Assembly: GCF_002563895.1 (NCBI RefSeq)
Contig: NZ_PDJB01000001.1
Coordinates: 3,393,501 to 3,457,500 of the forward strand
From: Pseudomonas lurida
Lineage (GTDB): Bacteria; Pseudomonadota; Gammaproteobacteria; Pseudomonadales; Pseudomonadaceae
Reading direction: 5' to 3'
DNA length: 64,000 nt
Shown here: positions 53,187 through 61,294 of the stretch, in pieces
How positions within the stretch are numbered: the first letter of the stretch is position 1
How the letters are laid out: the number at the start of each line of letters is the position of its first letter
Made by a program: the position numbers and the translations under genes
The notes under the pieces: model-generated
What the model saw: the letters and a program-made list of their open reading frames with translations, nothing else
What the model was told of the DNA's origin: nothing
The model's database searches: none

Positions 53187-54318
53187 CCTGTTTGACAACG
53201 CCGCCTGCGCGCTGGCCGTCACCGCGGAAGATGGCATGATCCTGCAAGCCAATGCCCGTTTCAGCGAATGGCTGGGGTTCAGCACGGCCGAGCTGTGCGG
53301 CAAGCGTTTTCAGGACCTGCTGACCATGGGCGGGCGCATCTTCCACCAGACCCACCTGGCCCCGAGGTTGCGCATGCATGGCAGCGTCACCGAGGTGAAG
53401 CTCGACATGCTGCACCACGATGGCCACAAGATCACCGTGCTGCTCAACGGCATCCAGCGTGAGCAAGCCGGCGCCGTGGTATACGACCTGGCCCTCTTCG
53501 GCACCACCGACCGCGACAAGTACGAGCGCGAGTTGCTCAACGCGCGCAACCTGGCCGAAGCCCTTGTGCAGGAAAAAACCGCCACCGAACGGGCGCTGCA
53601 GCAAGCCCAGGCCGAGTTGCGTGAGGCCTATGCCATCTCGCAGCGCCGCGCGCTGTTCGCCGAACAGATGGTGGCGATCGTCAGCCATGACCTGAAGAAC
53701 CCGCTCACCGCGATTCGCATGGCGTCGGATTTTCTCACGCGGGGCGAACGCACAGCCAGGGAACGCCAACTGTTGGGGCATATCGGCCAGTCATCCGAAC
53801 GTGCCCAACGCATGATCGCCGACCTGCTGGATTTCACCCAGGCCCGGGTCGGCCAGGGCATCACCATCAAGGCCGCCGCATTGGACCTGCACAGCGTGAT
53901 TCATCACGCCGTGGATGAACTGCGTGTGGCATTCCCCGAGGCGACGTTGGTGCATCACGCCGAAGGCCGTGGCGAGGCCTGCCTGGATGCCGACCGCGTG
54001 CAGCAGATCATCGGCAACCTGGTGGCCAACAGCGTGGCCTATGGTGACCTGCGACAACCGATCACGGTGACGTCACGGTTGGGCGATAGCGCCTGCGAAG
54101 TGTCCGTGCACAATTACGGCGAGGCGATTCCCGACGTCTTGCTGGCCGGGCTGTTCGAGCCCATGACCCGTGGCACCGACCAGGGCAGCGATGTGCGCAG
54201 CGTCGGCCTGGGCCTGTACATCGTGCGCGAATTGGCCAAGGTGCATGGCGGCGATGTGGCGGTGAGCTCCTGTGCCACTGGAGGCACCACCTTCACCGTG
54301 ACGTTTCAGGGCAGGTAG
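53176..54318 (+). CDS. Soluble PAS-domain sensor histidine kinase
   Basis: The protein has 380 residues with no membrane helix. A PAS domain spans about 5-115, with a coiled coil from about 115 to 160. The HisKA H-box is IVSHDLKNPLTAI (H171), and the ATPase N-box NLVANSVAYG and G-boxes GLGLYIVRELAKVHGG are intact. The start is a GTG at 53176 inside the RsbQ-like gene; it begins right at the PAS domain. No response regulator lies in the window, so the output partner is elsewhere. The PAS domain is the likely receiver of the signal from the RsbQ-like hydrolase. Confidence 0.9.
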   Translation: MQADLFDNAACALAVTAEDGMILQANARFSEWLGFSTAELCGKRFQDLLTMGGRIFHQTHLAPRLRMHGSVTEVKLDMLHHDGHKITVLLNGIQREQAGAVVYDLALFGTTDRDKYERELLNARNLAEALVQEKTATERALQQAQAELREAYAISQRRALFAEQMVAIVSHDLKNPLTAIRMASDFLTRGERTARERQLLGHIGQSSERAQRMIADLLDFTQARVGQGITIKAAALDLHSVIHHAVDELRVAFPEATLVHHAEGRGEACLDADRVQQIIGNLVANSVAYGDLRQPITVTSRLGDSACEVSVHNYGEAIPDVLLAGLFEPMTRGTDQGSDVRSVGLGLYIVRELAKVHGGDVAVSSCATGGTTFTVTFQGR

Positions 54319-55109
54319 GCGCTGCCTTGCAGCACCGGCTCCACACTGCCGGTCAGCACCACACCGCCCTCGCCCGCCCAGTGCACGGTCACCGTGCCAC
54401 CGTCGCAGTGCACGTGCACCGTGGCATCGAGCAGCCCGCGCCGGATCCCGTTGACCACCGCCCCACAACAGCACGAACCCGAACCCAGCGGCACCCCGCC
54501 GCCGCGCTCCCAGATGCGCAAGCGGATATGACCGCGGTCGAGTACCTGGACGAAATGCACGTTGGTCCTGGCCGGGAACAACGGATGAACCTCCAGCGCC
54601 GGGCCCAGGGCTTCTACGTCGACAGCGGCAATGTCTTGCACGAAAAACGTGCAATGGGGGTTGCCCATGCTGCACGCCGCCGGGTGGCCTTCTATGGGCA
54701 AGGTCTGTGTGTCCATGGCTTTGGATAGGGGAACCGCCGCCCAATCCAACGACGGCTCGCCCATGTTCACGGCGACCTGCCGCCCCGCTGCGCGCACGCA
54801 CGTGAGCAGGCCGCGCTCGGTACGCAACACAATCGAATCCATTCCGGTTTCATGCATCAAGCGGTCGGCCACGCCACGGGTGGCGCTACCGCAGGTGGCC
54901 AACGGCGTACCGTTGGGGTTCCAGAACTTGATACGCGCGGCGGCATCGTCACAGTCGAGCACCACGGCCAATTGGTTGAAGCCGATACCCGTGTGGCGAT
55001 TGCCCAGCTGACAGGCGATTCGTGCGGTGATGGGATCGTCCAGGCCACGGCGATCGACGATGATGAAATCGTCGCCATGGGCGTGCATTTTCACGAACGG
55101 CAACAGCAT
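54306..55109 (-). CDS. Diaminopimelate-epimerase-like protein with Cys-to-Ser change
   Basis: This 267-residue DapF-fold protein has FVKMHAHGDDFIIVD (usual GNDF changed to GDDF). The first active-site Cys is kept (C73, ATCGSATR instead of MCGNGxR). The second active-site block reads WERGGGVPLGSGSCCCG where true DapF has WERGxGxTxACGTG, so Ser210 stands at the catalytic Cys. True DapF racemises LL-DAP using both Cys. This protein is therefore probably a paralogue with another substrate, or inactive as an epimerase. Its end overlaps the convergent kinase gene by 13 bp. Confidence 0.82.
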   Translation of the reverse strand: MLLPFVKMHAHGDDFIIVDRRGLDDPITARIACQLGNRHTGIGFNQLAVVLDCDDAAARIKFWNPNGTPLATCGSATRGVADRLMHETGMDSIVLRTERGLLTCVRAAGRQVAVNMGEPSLDWAAVPLSKAMDTQTLPIEGHPAACSMGNPHCTFFVQDIAAVDVEALGPALEVHPLFPARTNVHFVQVLDRGHIRLRIWERGGGVPLGSGSCCCGAVVNGIRRGLLDATVHVHCDGGTVTVHWAGEGGVVLTGSVEPVLQGSAYLP

Positions 55110-55182
55110 CGGTTGTCCTGTGGTCGACCTGTGGGGGAACTGAAGGATACTCTGAACCGGCCCAACCTTATGAGACCCACCC

Positions 55183-55689
55183 ATGCTAATTGTCTTCAGC
55201 GGACTGCCCGGCACTGGCAAGACGACAATCGCCCGCGAACTGGCGCGCCGGACCGGTGCGGTTTACCTGCGTATCGACGTGATCGAACAGGCGATCCGCG
55301 ATGCCGATGTACTGGCGGGCGATGTCGCTGCCAGCGGGTACAGCGTGGCGAATGCGTTGGCGTTGAGTAACCTGCAGCTGGGCAACACCGTGGTGGCGGA
55401 CTGCGTGAACCCGGTCAGGGAAAGCCGGGACGCGTGGAAGGCGGTGGCAACAATAGCAGAGGTTGAGCTGATCAATATTCGCGTGGTGTGCTCTGACCAC
55501 CAGGCACATCAACGGCGGGTGGAAAGCCGCGTGGGGGATATTCCCGGCCTGACGCCCCCCACTTGGCACTCTGTATTGGCGCACGAATACGAGCCATGGG
55601 ATGAGGCGTCGGTGACGATCGACACCGCGCTCCTGACCCCGGATCAAGCCGTCGCGATGGCTTTGAAGCGCCTCTCAGGTATGGAGTAG
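55183..55689 (+). CDS. Small P-loop kinase (AAA family ATPase)
   Basis: This 168-residue protein has Walker A FSGLPGTGKTTIARELA (7-15) and a VVADCVNPVRESRDAWKAVA region like the zeta-toxin/chloramphenicol-phosphotransferase group of small-molecule kinases. The substrate is unknown. It is divergent from the DapF-like gene and has no toxin-antitoxin partner that I can see. Confidence 0.85.
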   Translation: MLIVFSGLPGTGKTTIARELARRTGAVYLRIDVIEQAIRDADVLAGDVAASGYSVANALALSNLQLGNTVVADCVNPVRESRDAWKAVATIAEVELINIRVVCSDHQAHQRRVESRVGDIPGLTPPTWHSVLAHEYEPWDEASVTIDTALLTPDQAVAMALKRLSGME

Positions 55690-55765
55690 CAAGCCCCCCT
55701 GGCCAAGGCAAGGGTTTTTGCCCCTATGCCACAACCCGCAGCCTGGCTGCACAGTGAGTGTGGCC

Positions 55766-57361
55766 TCAAAGCACACTGCCCATCGCCTTCATCAACACCA
55801 GGTCGCGTGCGTAGATATCCGGCGCGTACACCAAGCCGCCCTCGCGGTCGACCTCGACCGTCCAGTAGCCCAACAGCACCGGCACCGGCGTGGCCAGCCT
55901 GAATTCATGGGTGACGCCGGTGGCCAGCAATTCATCGGTACGGGCGCGTTCGGCCGGGCTCACCAGCAGGTCCCGCAGCAACAAGGGTTGCTCGACCCTC
56001 ACACAGCCCGAGCTGAACGCCCGCGGCCCCTTGGTGAACAGCGGCTGGCTCGGCGTGTCGTGCAGGTACACCGAGTACGGGTTGGGAAAGCGCATCACGA
56101 TCTTGCCCAGCGGGTTGCGCGGGCCGGCTTCCTGGCGCAGCAGGATATTGCCGGGGCGCGCCCAGTCGACCTGTTCCGGCGCCAGCGGATGGCCCTCGGC
56201 GTCGAGCACTTGCAGGTTTTGCTGGCGCAGGTATTCGGGGTTGAGGCGGATGGCCGGGAGTTTGTCCTCGCGCATGATGGTGGGCGGGATGGTCCAGGTG
56301 GGGTTGAGCGTCAGCCGGGTGATGCGCGATTTGAGCAACGGCGTCTGGCGTTCGGCGCGGCCGACTTGCAGGCGGGTTTGCCACACGGGGATGCCGCTCT
56401 GGTACACGCTCAGTTGCGCAGCGGCAACGTTGACCAGCACGCCTTCGGGTTCCAGGTCCTGGGCCAGCCAGCGGAAACGTTCAAGGTTGATGCGCAGTTG
56501 CTCGCGGCGAACCGCCGGGCTGATATTGAGCTCGGCCACCGTGCCGGCACCGATCACGCCGTCGGCTTGCAGTGAATGGCTGAGCTGGAACGCCTTGACC
56601 GCCTTGACCAGTTCATCGCGGTATTGCTTGCCGCTGGGCGCCTTGGCCAGGTAACCACCACTGATCAGCCGCCGCGCCAGTTCAGGGACGCGCGGGTCTT
56701 CCATGCCGGGGCGCAACAGAGGGCCGGTGGCGACCGGGTCCCAATGGGGCAGCGGCTGTTGGCGCACAGTGGAGTAGGCATTGCGCAGGCTACGGTATAA
56801 ATCGGCGCTGGGGCGTGCCTGGTCGAACGCCTGGGCCATGTCTTGCAAGCCGGTGGCGGCAAAGGCCAGCACTTCAACGTTGGGGTCGCGGGTGGGCGGC
56901 TGGGAATGCCACAGCGGTTCGAAGCGCGATTGCTGCAGGCGCCCATAGTGCAAGTCCTGCAGGGCTTGCAGGTAGTGCTGGCTGGTGTCGATATCGCTGC
57001 ACAGCACGTTGGCCGTGGCATCCACCGCCGGCAGGCTATAGTGGGTGGGGTCCAGGCCGTCATCGGCGAGCAGCAGCAACTGAGCGTGCAGGGCTTGGCG
57101 GCGCTCATCGCCAGACCACAGGGGCGTGTTGCCCTGTTGCTGGTAGAAGGCTTGCAGGCGCGACAGGGCGGCCGCATCGATCAGCGGTGCCAGGCTGGGG
57201 CACACGCTGGGGAGTTGCGCCAGCGCCTGTTGTACCGGTGCCAGTTCAACCGGAGCCGGGGTTGTCACCGGCAACGGCTCGACCGGCAGCGCATCGGCTG
57301 TCGCGACCAATGGTGCAACGAGCAGGCAAATGCTCAAGTAACATGCGTGTTTTTTGAACAA
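55766..57361 (-). CDS. L,D-transpeptidase, YcbB/LdtD-like
   Basis: The protein has 531 residues: a signal peptide (YLSICLLVAPLVATADA), a YcbB-like N-terminal domain, a peptidoglycan-binding repeat (PRVPELARRLISGGYLA, AVKAFQLSHSLQADGVIGAGTV), then a YkuD domain with HDTPSQPLF and the nucleophile C453 in SSGCVRVE. It makes 3-3 cross-links in the cell wall. The start is a TTG at 57361 with GGAG 9 nt upstream; no ATG fits the signal peptide. It is divergent from a second transpeptidase gene only 40 bp away. Confidence 0.88.
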   Translation of the reverse strand: MFKKHACYLSICLLVAPLVATADALPVEPLPVTTPAPVELAPVQQALAQLPSVCPSLAPLIDAAALSRLQAFYQQQGNTPLWSGDERRQALHAQLLLLADDGLDPTHYSLPAVDATANVLCSDIDTSQHYLQALQDLHYGRLQQSRFEPLWHSQPPTRDPNVEVLAFAATGLQDMAQAFDQARPSADLYRSLRNAYSTVRQQPLPHWDPVATGPLLRPGMEDPRVPELARRLISGGYLAKAPSGKQYRDELVKAVKAFQLSHSLQADGVIGAGTVAELNISPAVRREQLRINLERFRWLAQDLEPEGVLVNVAAAQLSVYQSGIPVWQTRLQVGRAERQTPLLKSRITRLTLNPTWTIPPTIMREDKLPAIRLNPEYLRQQNLQVLDAEGHPLAPEQVDWARPGNILLRQEAGPRNPLGKIVMRFPNPYSVYLHDTPSQPLFTKGPRAFSSGCVRVEQPLLLRDLLVSPAERARTDELLATGVTHEFRLATPVPVLLGYWTVEVDREGGLVYAPDIYARDLVLMKAMGSVL

Positions 57362-57401
57362 TTGGCTTTGCTCCAATCCACAGTGGGGGGATGTACTGTA
57401 G

Positions 57402-58130
57402 ATGCTGACTTTTATGTGCCGCCTCGGGATGACTACCCTGGGCTTGATCACCGTGAGCCTGGCCGCTCTGAGCAATACTGCGCTCGCTGCCAATGGCACC
57501 CCTCCTTCCTTGTATAGCAGCCTGGCGCGCTCGGCTCCAGAACTCAATCCCACTGTGCTCAAAAGCGCCCTGAACGCCGTGCAGTGCGCGGTCAATAACG
57601 GCGAGGAACGATCCGAGCGCCTAGCGGTTATTGACTACTCGCAGCCTTCGACCGCCCGTCGGCTGTGGATCTTCGATTTACGCAAGAAGACCCTGGTGCT
57701 GCGCGACCTGGTCGCCCATGGCGCCAAGTCCGGGGAAAACTTCGCCACCCAGTTCTCCAATCTGGAAGGCAGCCACCAGTCCAGCCTGGGCCTGTTCCGT
57801 ACCCAGGAAAGTTACCTGGGCACCCACGGCTACTCGCTGCGCATGGACGGGCTTGAGCCAGGCTTCAATGACCAGGCCCGCGACCGCGCGATCGTGATTC
57901 ATGCCGCCGACTACGTCAGCCCCTTGTGGAGCAAGCGCGAAGGTCGTATCGGCCGCAGCCAGGGCTGCCCGGCCGTGCGCCCGCAGGTGGCGCGCCAGGT
58001 AGTGGACAAGCTCAAGGATGGGCAATTCATGTTTTCGTGGTACCCCGACCAGCGCTGGCTGAAGTCCTCGACGTACCTCAATTGCAAACCCCAACAAGTG
58101 GCGAGTAGTCGTACAATCCGTGGCGGATAG
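57402..58130 (+). CDS. Murein L,D-transpeptidase catalytic-domain protein
   Basis: This 242-residue exported protein has a signal peptide ending SNTALAA and a YkuD-2-type domain with IVIHAADYV (H167) and the nucleophile C189 in RSQGCPAV. LVAHGAKSGENFATQFSN is typical of the family. It lacks a substrate-binding repeat, so it is simpler than the neighbouring YcbB-like enzyme. The two divergent genes share one small promoter region. The ATG at 57402 was chosen, but in-frame ATGs at 57414 and 57429 are also possible. Confidence 0.87.
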   Translation: MLTFMCRLGMTTLGLITVSLAALSNTALAANGTPPSLYSSLARSAPELNPTVLKSALNAVQCAVNNGEERSERLAVIDYSQPSTARRLWIFDLRKKTLVLRDLVAHGAKSGENFATQFSNLEGSHQSSLGLFRTQESYLGTHGYSLRMDGLEPGFNDQARDRAIVIHAADYVSPLWSKREGRIGRSQGCPAVRPQVARQVVDKLKDGQFMFSWYPDQRWLKSSTYLNCKPQQVASSRTIRGG

Positions 58131-58162
58131 CCTGTCCCCATCGATAAAAAAGAGAGCCACGC

Positions 58163-58909
58163 ATGCTTCTACACCAATCCACCTGGATCGAGATCGGCCA
58201 GTTTCTGGAACGCAGCCGCACGGTGGTGATACCCATCGGCTCCAATGAGCAACACGGCCCTACCGGGCTGTTGGGCACCGACTGGATGTGCCCGGAAATC
58301 ATCGCCCATGAGGCGCAGAAGAACGCCGACATCCTGATCGGCCCGACCTTCAACATCGGTATGGCCCAGCATCACCTGGGTTTTCCGGGCACCATTTCGC
58401 TGCGCCCTTCCACGTTTATCGCTGCGATCGGCGACTGGGTGCGTTCGCTGGCCGGGCATGGTTTCGAGAAGATTCTGTTTCTGAACGGCCATGGCGGCAA
58501 TATTGCCACCATTGAAGCAGCGTTTTCCGAGCTGTATGCCGAAGCCAGTTTCGCCCGCCGTCCGGCCGGGTTCGCACTCAAGCTGGTGAACTGGTGGGAC
58601 CTGGAAGGCGTGACCGACATGGCCCAACGCCAATTCCCGGTGGGCCACGGCAGCCATGCCACACCCTCGGAGATTGCGGTAACGCAGTGGGCGTACCCGG
58701 AATCGATCAAGACGGCCGACTACTCGCCACAGATCGCCAACACCGGGCCAATCCGCGAAGCGCTGGACTTTCGCGCGCGCTTCCCCGATGGGCGCATGGG
58801 CTCGGACCCCGCGCTGGCGACGGTAGAGAAAGGTGGGGAATTGGTGGCGCTGGCAGCGCAAGGGCTGGTCAAGACCGTCAATAACTTCAGTAACGAAGCC
58901 AAACCCTGA
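58163..58909 (+). CDS. Creatininase-family amidohydrolase
   Basis: This 248-residue cytosolic metal-dependent hydrolase has ligands visible in the family pattern: E29 and H31 in GSNEQHGP, D40 in GTDWMCPE, H110 in NGHGGN and E170 in GSHATPSE. Relatives open cyclic amides (creatinine) or act on formamides in riboflavin and pterin pathways. No pathway genes sit beside it, so the substrate is open. GAGAG precedes the ATG. Confidence 0.88.
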   Translation: MLLHQSTWIEIGQFLERSRTVVIPIGSNEQHGPTGLLGTDWMCPEIIAHEAQKNADILIGPTFNIGMAQHHLGFPGTISLRPSTFIAAIGDWVRSLAGHGFEKILFLNGHGGNIATIEAAFSELYAEASFARRPAGFALKLVNWWDLEGVTDMAQRQFPVGHGSHATPSEIAVTQWAYPESIKTADYSPQIANTGPIREALDFRARFPDGRMGSDPALATVEKGGELVALAAQGLVKTVNNFSNEAKP

Positions 58910-58926
58910 GCCGTACCTGAACCAAA

Positions 58927-59017
58927 ATGTGGGAGGGAGCTTGCTCCCGACTGCAGTGTGTCCGTCCACGATGTCCTGGCTGATTCGCTGCCATCGGGGG
59001 CAATCCCCCTCCCACAT
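58927..59017. repeat. REP-type inverted repeat of a second sequence family
   Basis: ATGTGGGAGGGAGCTTGCTCCCGA, and an inverted copy at the right end (CGGGGGCAATCCCCCTCCCACAT), surround a 45-nt spacer. The core differs from the GCTGGCTTGCC type at 8914 and 14323, so at least two REP families are present. Confidence 0.8.
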
Positions 59018-59037
59018 TGACTATGTATGGCTTGGAA

Positions 59038-59379
59038 TTATTTGCATTCTTGTGCGGCCAACTCCAACCGTGACGGCGTAATCGTCGACGCCAGCGGCTT
59101 GCGCTCATACAAGAACACCTTGCCACCGTCCTGGGACTTGTAGGCTTCCAGTACGTCATCGGCGGCGATCTTGCTGGTCAACACCACTCTGGCGTGGCGC
59201 GAGTTCTGCGTGACGGTCGAAGTGATCCCGTGCTTCTCCAGCTTGGGCAATACACATTGCACATAAGCCTCTGGGGACTTGCTGGTTTGCAGGGTGAGCG
59301 TCGGGGCATTGGGGGCAGAAACACAGCCGGCCAGCAACAGGGAAGCAAAGGCCAAGGCCGGTACGAACAAAGCGCGCAT
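59038..59379 (-). CDS. Small lipoprotein of unknown function
   Basis: This 113-residue lipoprotein has lipobox LLAGC (lipidated Cys 19). The mature part shows YVQCVLPKLEKHGITSTVTQNSRHARVVLTSKI and one more pair of Cys (C42 region and the penultimate Cys) that could form a disulfide. AGGAA precedes the ATG. It lies 34 bp after the next gene upstream on the same strand, probably one operon. Confidence 0.78.
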   Translation of the reverse strand: MRALFVPALAFASLLLAGCVSAPNAPTLTLQTSKSPEAYVQCVLPKLEKHGITSTVTQNSRHARVVLTSKIAADDVLEAYKSQDGGKVFLYERKPLASTITPSRLELAAQECK

Positions 59380-59413
59380 GAAAAATTCCTGACTGTAAAA
59401 ATAAAGGTTCACA

Positions 59414-60058
59414 TCAACCCGCACGAACCAGAGCCTTTAGCGACACATCGAACTGCTTCAACGCATCGAGCTGTACATCCCGTTGCTGCTCGATCTGCGC
59501 GGCAATTTCCGGTGCGGCCTTGTCATGCACCCACACCGACGGCACCCGCTTGTGCACCGAGCCTTCGGCTTTGGCGATGTATTGCAGGTTCGCATCATAG
59601 AACCGCGCAACAAAACGCGCCTCGACCCGATCGTTACGCTGGGTCAGCAGTTGGTTATGGGTATCGAGCATCACCACCACATCGGGGTGAGCCTGCACCA
59701 GGGCATCCAGGTTGTCGTAGACGGTCACCGAGATAAAAGTGCCCTGCAGCGAGCTCATCAACCAATCAATGGCCAGCTCCGGATCGGAACTGTTGACGAA
59801 CGCCTGGCGGATACGCCCATCGAGGGCATCCTTGGCGCCATTCAAGGCCATGTCGTGGTAGCGTTCAAGGTAGCTGAGGTTGTCGCGGGTGTTTTCGCTC
59901 AGCAATACACCCACTGACTGCGCGTGCTGCAGGGATTCTACGCTAGCGTTGATGGGTAGCAAATGGCCCGTACGCAGGTCATCGGCGATTGCCGCGTTGT
60001 TGATCGCGACCGTGCCAAGCATCAACATCATTAAAACCAGCTGAATCATCGTCCTCAT
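59414..60058 (-). CDS. Exported protein of unknown function
   Basis: This 214-residue protein has a signal peptide (LVLMMLMLGTVAINNAAIA before DDL). The mature part is alpha/beta mixed, with ERYHDMALNGAKDALDGRIRQAF and VDVVVMLDTHNQLL-like segments; no cysteines and no known motif recognised. It is likely periplasmic. The ATG at 60058 with AAGGAAA upstream was chosen. It is co-directional with the following small lipoprotein gene, so the two may work together at the envelope. Confidence 0.75.
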   Translation of the reverse strand: MRTMIQLVLMMLMLGTVAINNAAIADDLRTGHLLPINASVESLQHAQSVGVLLSENTRDNLSYLERYHDMALNGAKDALDGRIRQAFVNSSDPELAIDWLMSSLQGTFISVTVYDNLDALVQAHPDVVVMLDTHNQLLTQRNDRVEARFVARFYDANLQYIAKAEGSVHKRVPSVWVHDKAAPEIAAQIEQQRDVQLDALKQFDVSLKALVRAG

Positions 60059-60190
60059 CGCGCATTTCCTTGAACAGCGTCTCGATGGGGCTGATTTTGC
60101 GCTTTTCCTGCAAAAACAGAACTTGCGATCCGTGATGGTGACTATTATCTGAACCGATAGTGCACCCATAAAACCTATAAGGACCACGCT

Positions 60191-60454
60191 ATGAAGCCCC
60201 ACCAGAAAACCTTCGACCGCATCCGCGAAGCCGTCCTTCCTGAGTTTCGCGAGCGGATCGCCGATTACCTGGTCGACTATGAACATGTGCTGCAGGACGA
60301 GGCAGCAAGCGCTGACCAGGTCAGCGCCAGCGCCCATCAATTGCGCGGTTACCTGCGTGGCTTGAACACTACGCGGGTGCTGGGCATGGCGGATTGGGAG
60401 GACCTGGATCGCCGCGTGGAAGAGGCTTGGCTAAGGGCTGTGGAAGCCGAATAG
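60191..60454 (+). CDS. Small conserved helical protein
   Basis: This 87-residue soluble, acidic, mostly helical protein (FDRIREAVLPEFRERIADYL, HQLRGYLRGLNTTRVLGMADW) has no signal and no recognised domain. AAGGA is well placed before the ATG. It is divergent from the exported-protein gene and overlaps the convergent lactonase gene end by 24 bp. Confidence 0.65.
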   Translation: MKPHQKTFDRIREAVLPEFRERIADYLVDYEHVLQDEAASADQVSASAHQLRGYLRGLNTTRVLGMADWEDLDRRVEEAWLRAVEAE

Positions 60455-61264
60455 CTGGCGCGGTGTATCGATCAGCAACGCCTGCTCGACCGGTGCCGAC
60501 CAGCCCAGGGCCTGGCGTTGCTCGATCACACCGGCGTAGCCGATGGACGTCTCATGCTGGGTATGGGGCCAGTCACTGCCCCACACCAGCCGTCGCAGGC
60601 CAAAGCTCTGTTGCAGCAAGGGCATGGCCTGGCAGGCAAACTCAAGGTTCTGTGCCGGGGTGCCCGCCAAGCGATAGATACCCGAGACCTTCAGCCACAG
60701 TTGGCCGCTGAGGCCCAACTCCAGCAATTGGGCAAAGCCACGCTGCTCCACACCCAGTCGCGCATCCGGGCGCCCGAAATGGTCGACCACCAGCTTGACC
60801 CCGAAGGGCATCAATTCACGCACCAACGTCGGCAGGGCTTCGACCTCGCGGTGTAACTCCACATGCCAGCCCAGCGCGACGATGTGCTCGAAAAACGCTT
60901 TCCAGCCGTGCTCGGAAAAATCCGGCAACGCCCGGCCCACCAGGTTCAACCGCACGCCGACGACGCCCGAGCGGGCCATGGCCTGTAACGTGTCGCGCGG
61001 AGTATCGCGCGCCACGACTGCCACGCCGCGCAACTGATCGGGCGCCTGCTGCAACGCGGCCAGCAGGTAGTGGTTATCGGTGCCCAAAAAGCTGGGTTGC
61101 ACCAGTACCCCGTGGCTCAAACCATGGGCGCGCAAGTGGCCAAGGTAGTCCGCCAGCGTGGCGTCATAGCCAGGGGTGTAGCGGCGCTCACCGCTCAGGG
61201 TCAGCGCCTGGCTGAACACGTGGGCGTGGGCGTCGATGCCGGAGATGGAGCGGTTATCAAGCAT
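60431..61264 (-). CDS. Amidohydrolase-superfamily lactonase (LigI-like)
   Basis: This 277-residue TIM-barrel hydrolase has the first metal motif DAHAHVF, then VLVQPSFLGTDN, VGVRLNLVG, VVDHFGRPD and WGSDWPHT. This pattern belongs to the 2-pyrone-4,6-dicarboxylate lactonase (LigI) / sugar-lactonase branch, where catalysis can run without metal. The gene lies 30 bp after an aromatic-acid-type MFS transporter on the same strand, with a GntR regulator further upstream. The set suggests uptake and cleavage of an organic acid lactone; the exact compound is unknown. Confidence 0.86.
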   Translation of the reverse strand: MLDNRSISGIDAHAHVFSQALTLSGERRYTPGYDATLADYLGHLRAHGLSHGVLVQPSFLGTDNHYLLAALQQAPDQLRGVAVVARDTPRDTLQAMARSGVVGVRLNLVGRALPDFSEHGWKAFFEHIVALGWHVELHREVEALPTLVRELMPFGVKLVVDHFGRPDARLGVEQRGFAQLLELGLSGQLWLKVSGIYRLAGTPAQNLEFACQAMPLLQQSFGLRRLVWGSDWPHTQHETSIGYAGVIEQRQALGWSAPVEQALLIDTPRQLFGFHSP

Positions 61265-61294
61265 TGGGGTTCGTCTTTCAAGAGTAAAAAGGTA

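Noticed and set aside
54306..55109. DapF-like gene as a pseudogene
   Set aside because: The frame is intact and most structural motifs remain, so a changed function is more likely than decay.
55690..55765. Weak GGCAA / TTGCC hairpin between convergent genes
   Set aside because: Only 5 bp of stem and no clear T-run; too weak to call a terminator.
60059..60340. Upstream extension of the exported-protein gene
   Set aside because: The extra residues overlap the divergent small gene and would bury the signal peptide; the ATG at 60058 with AAGGAAA fits better.
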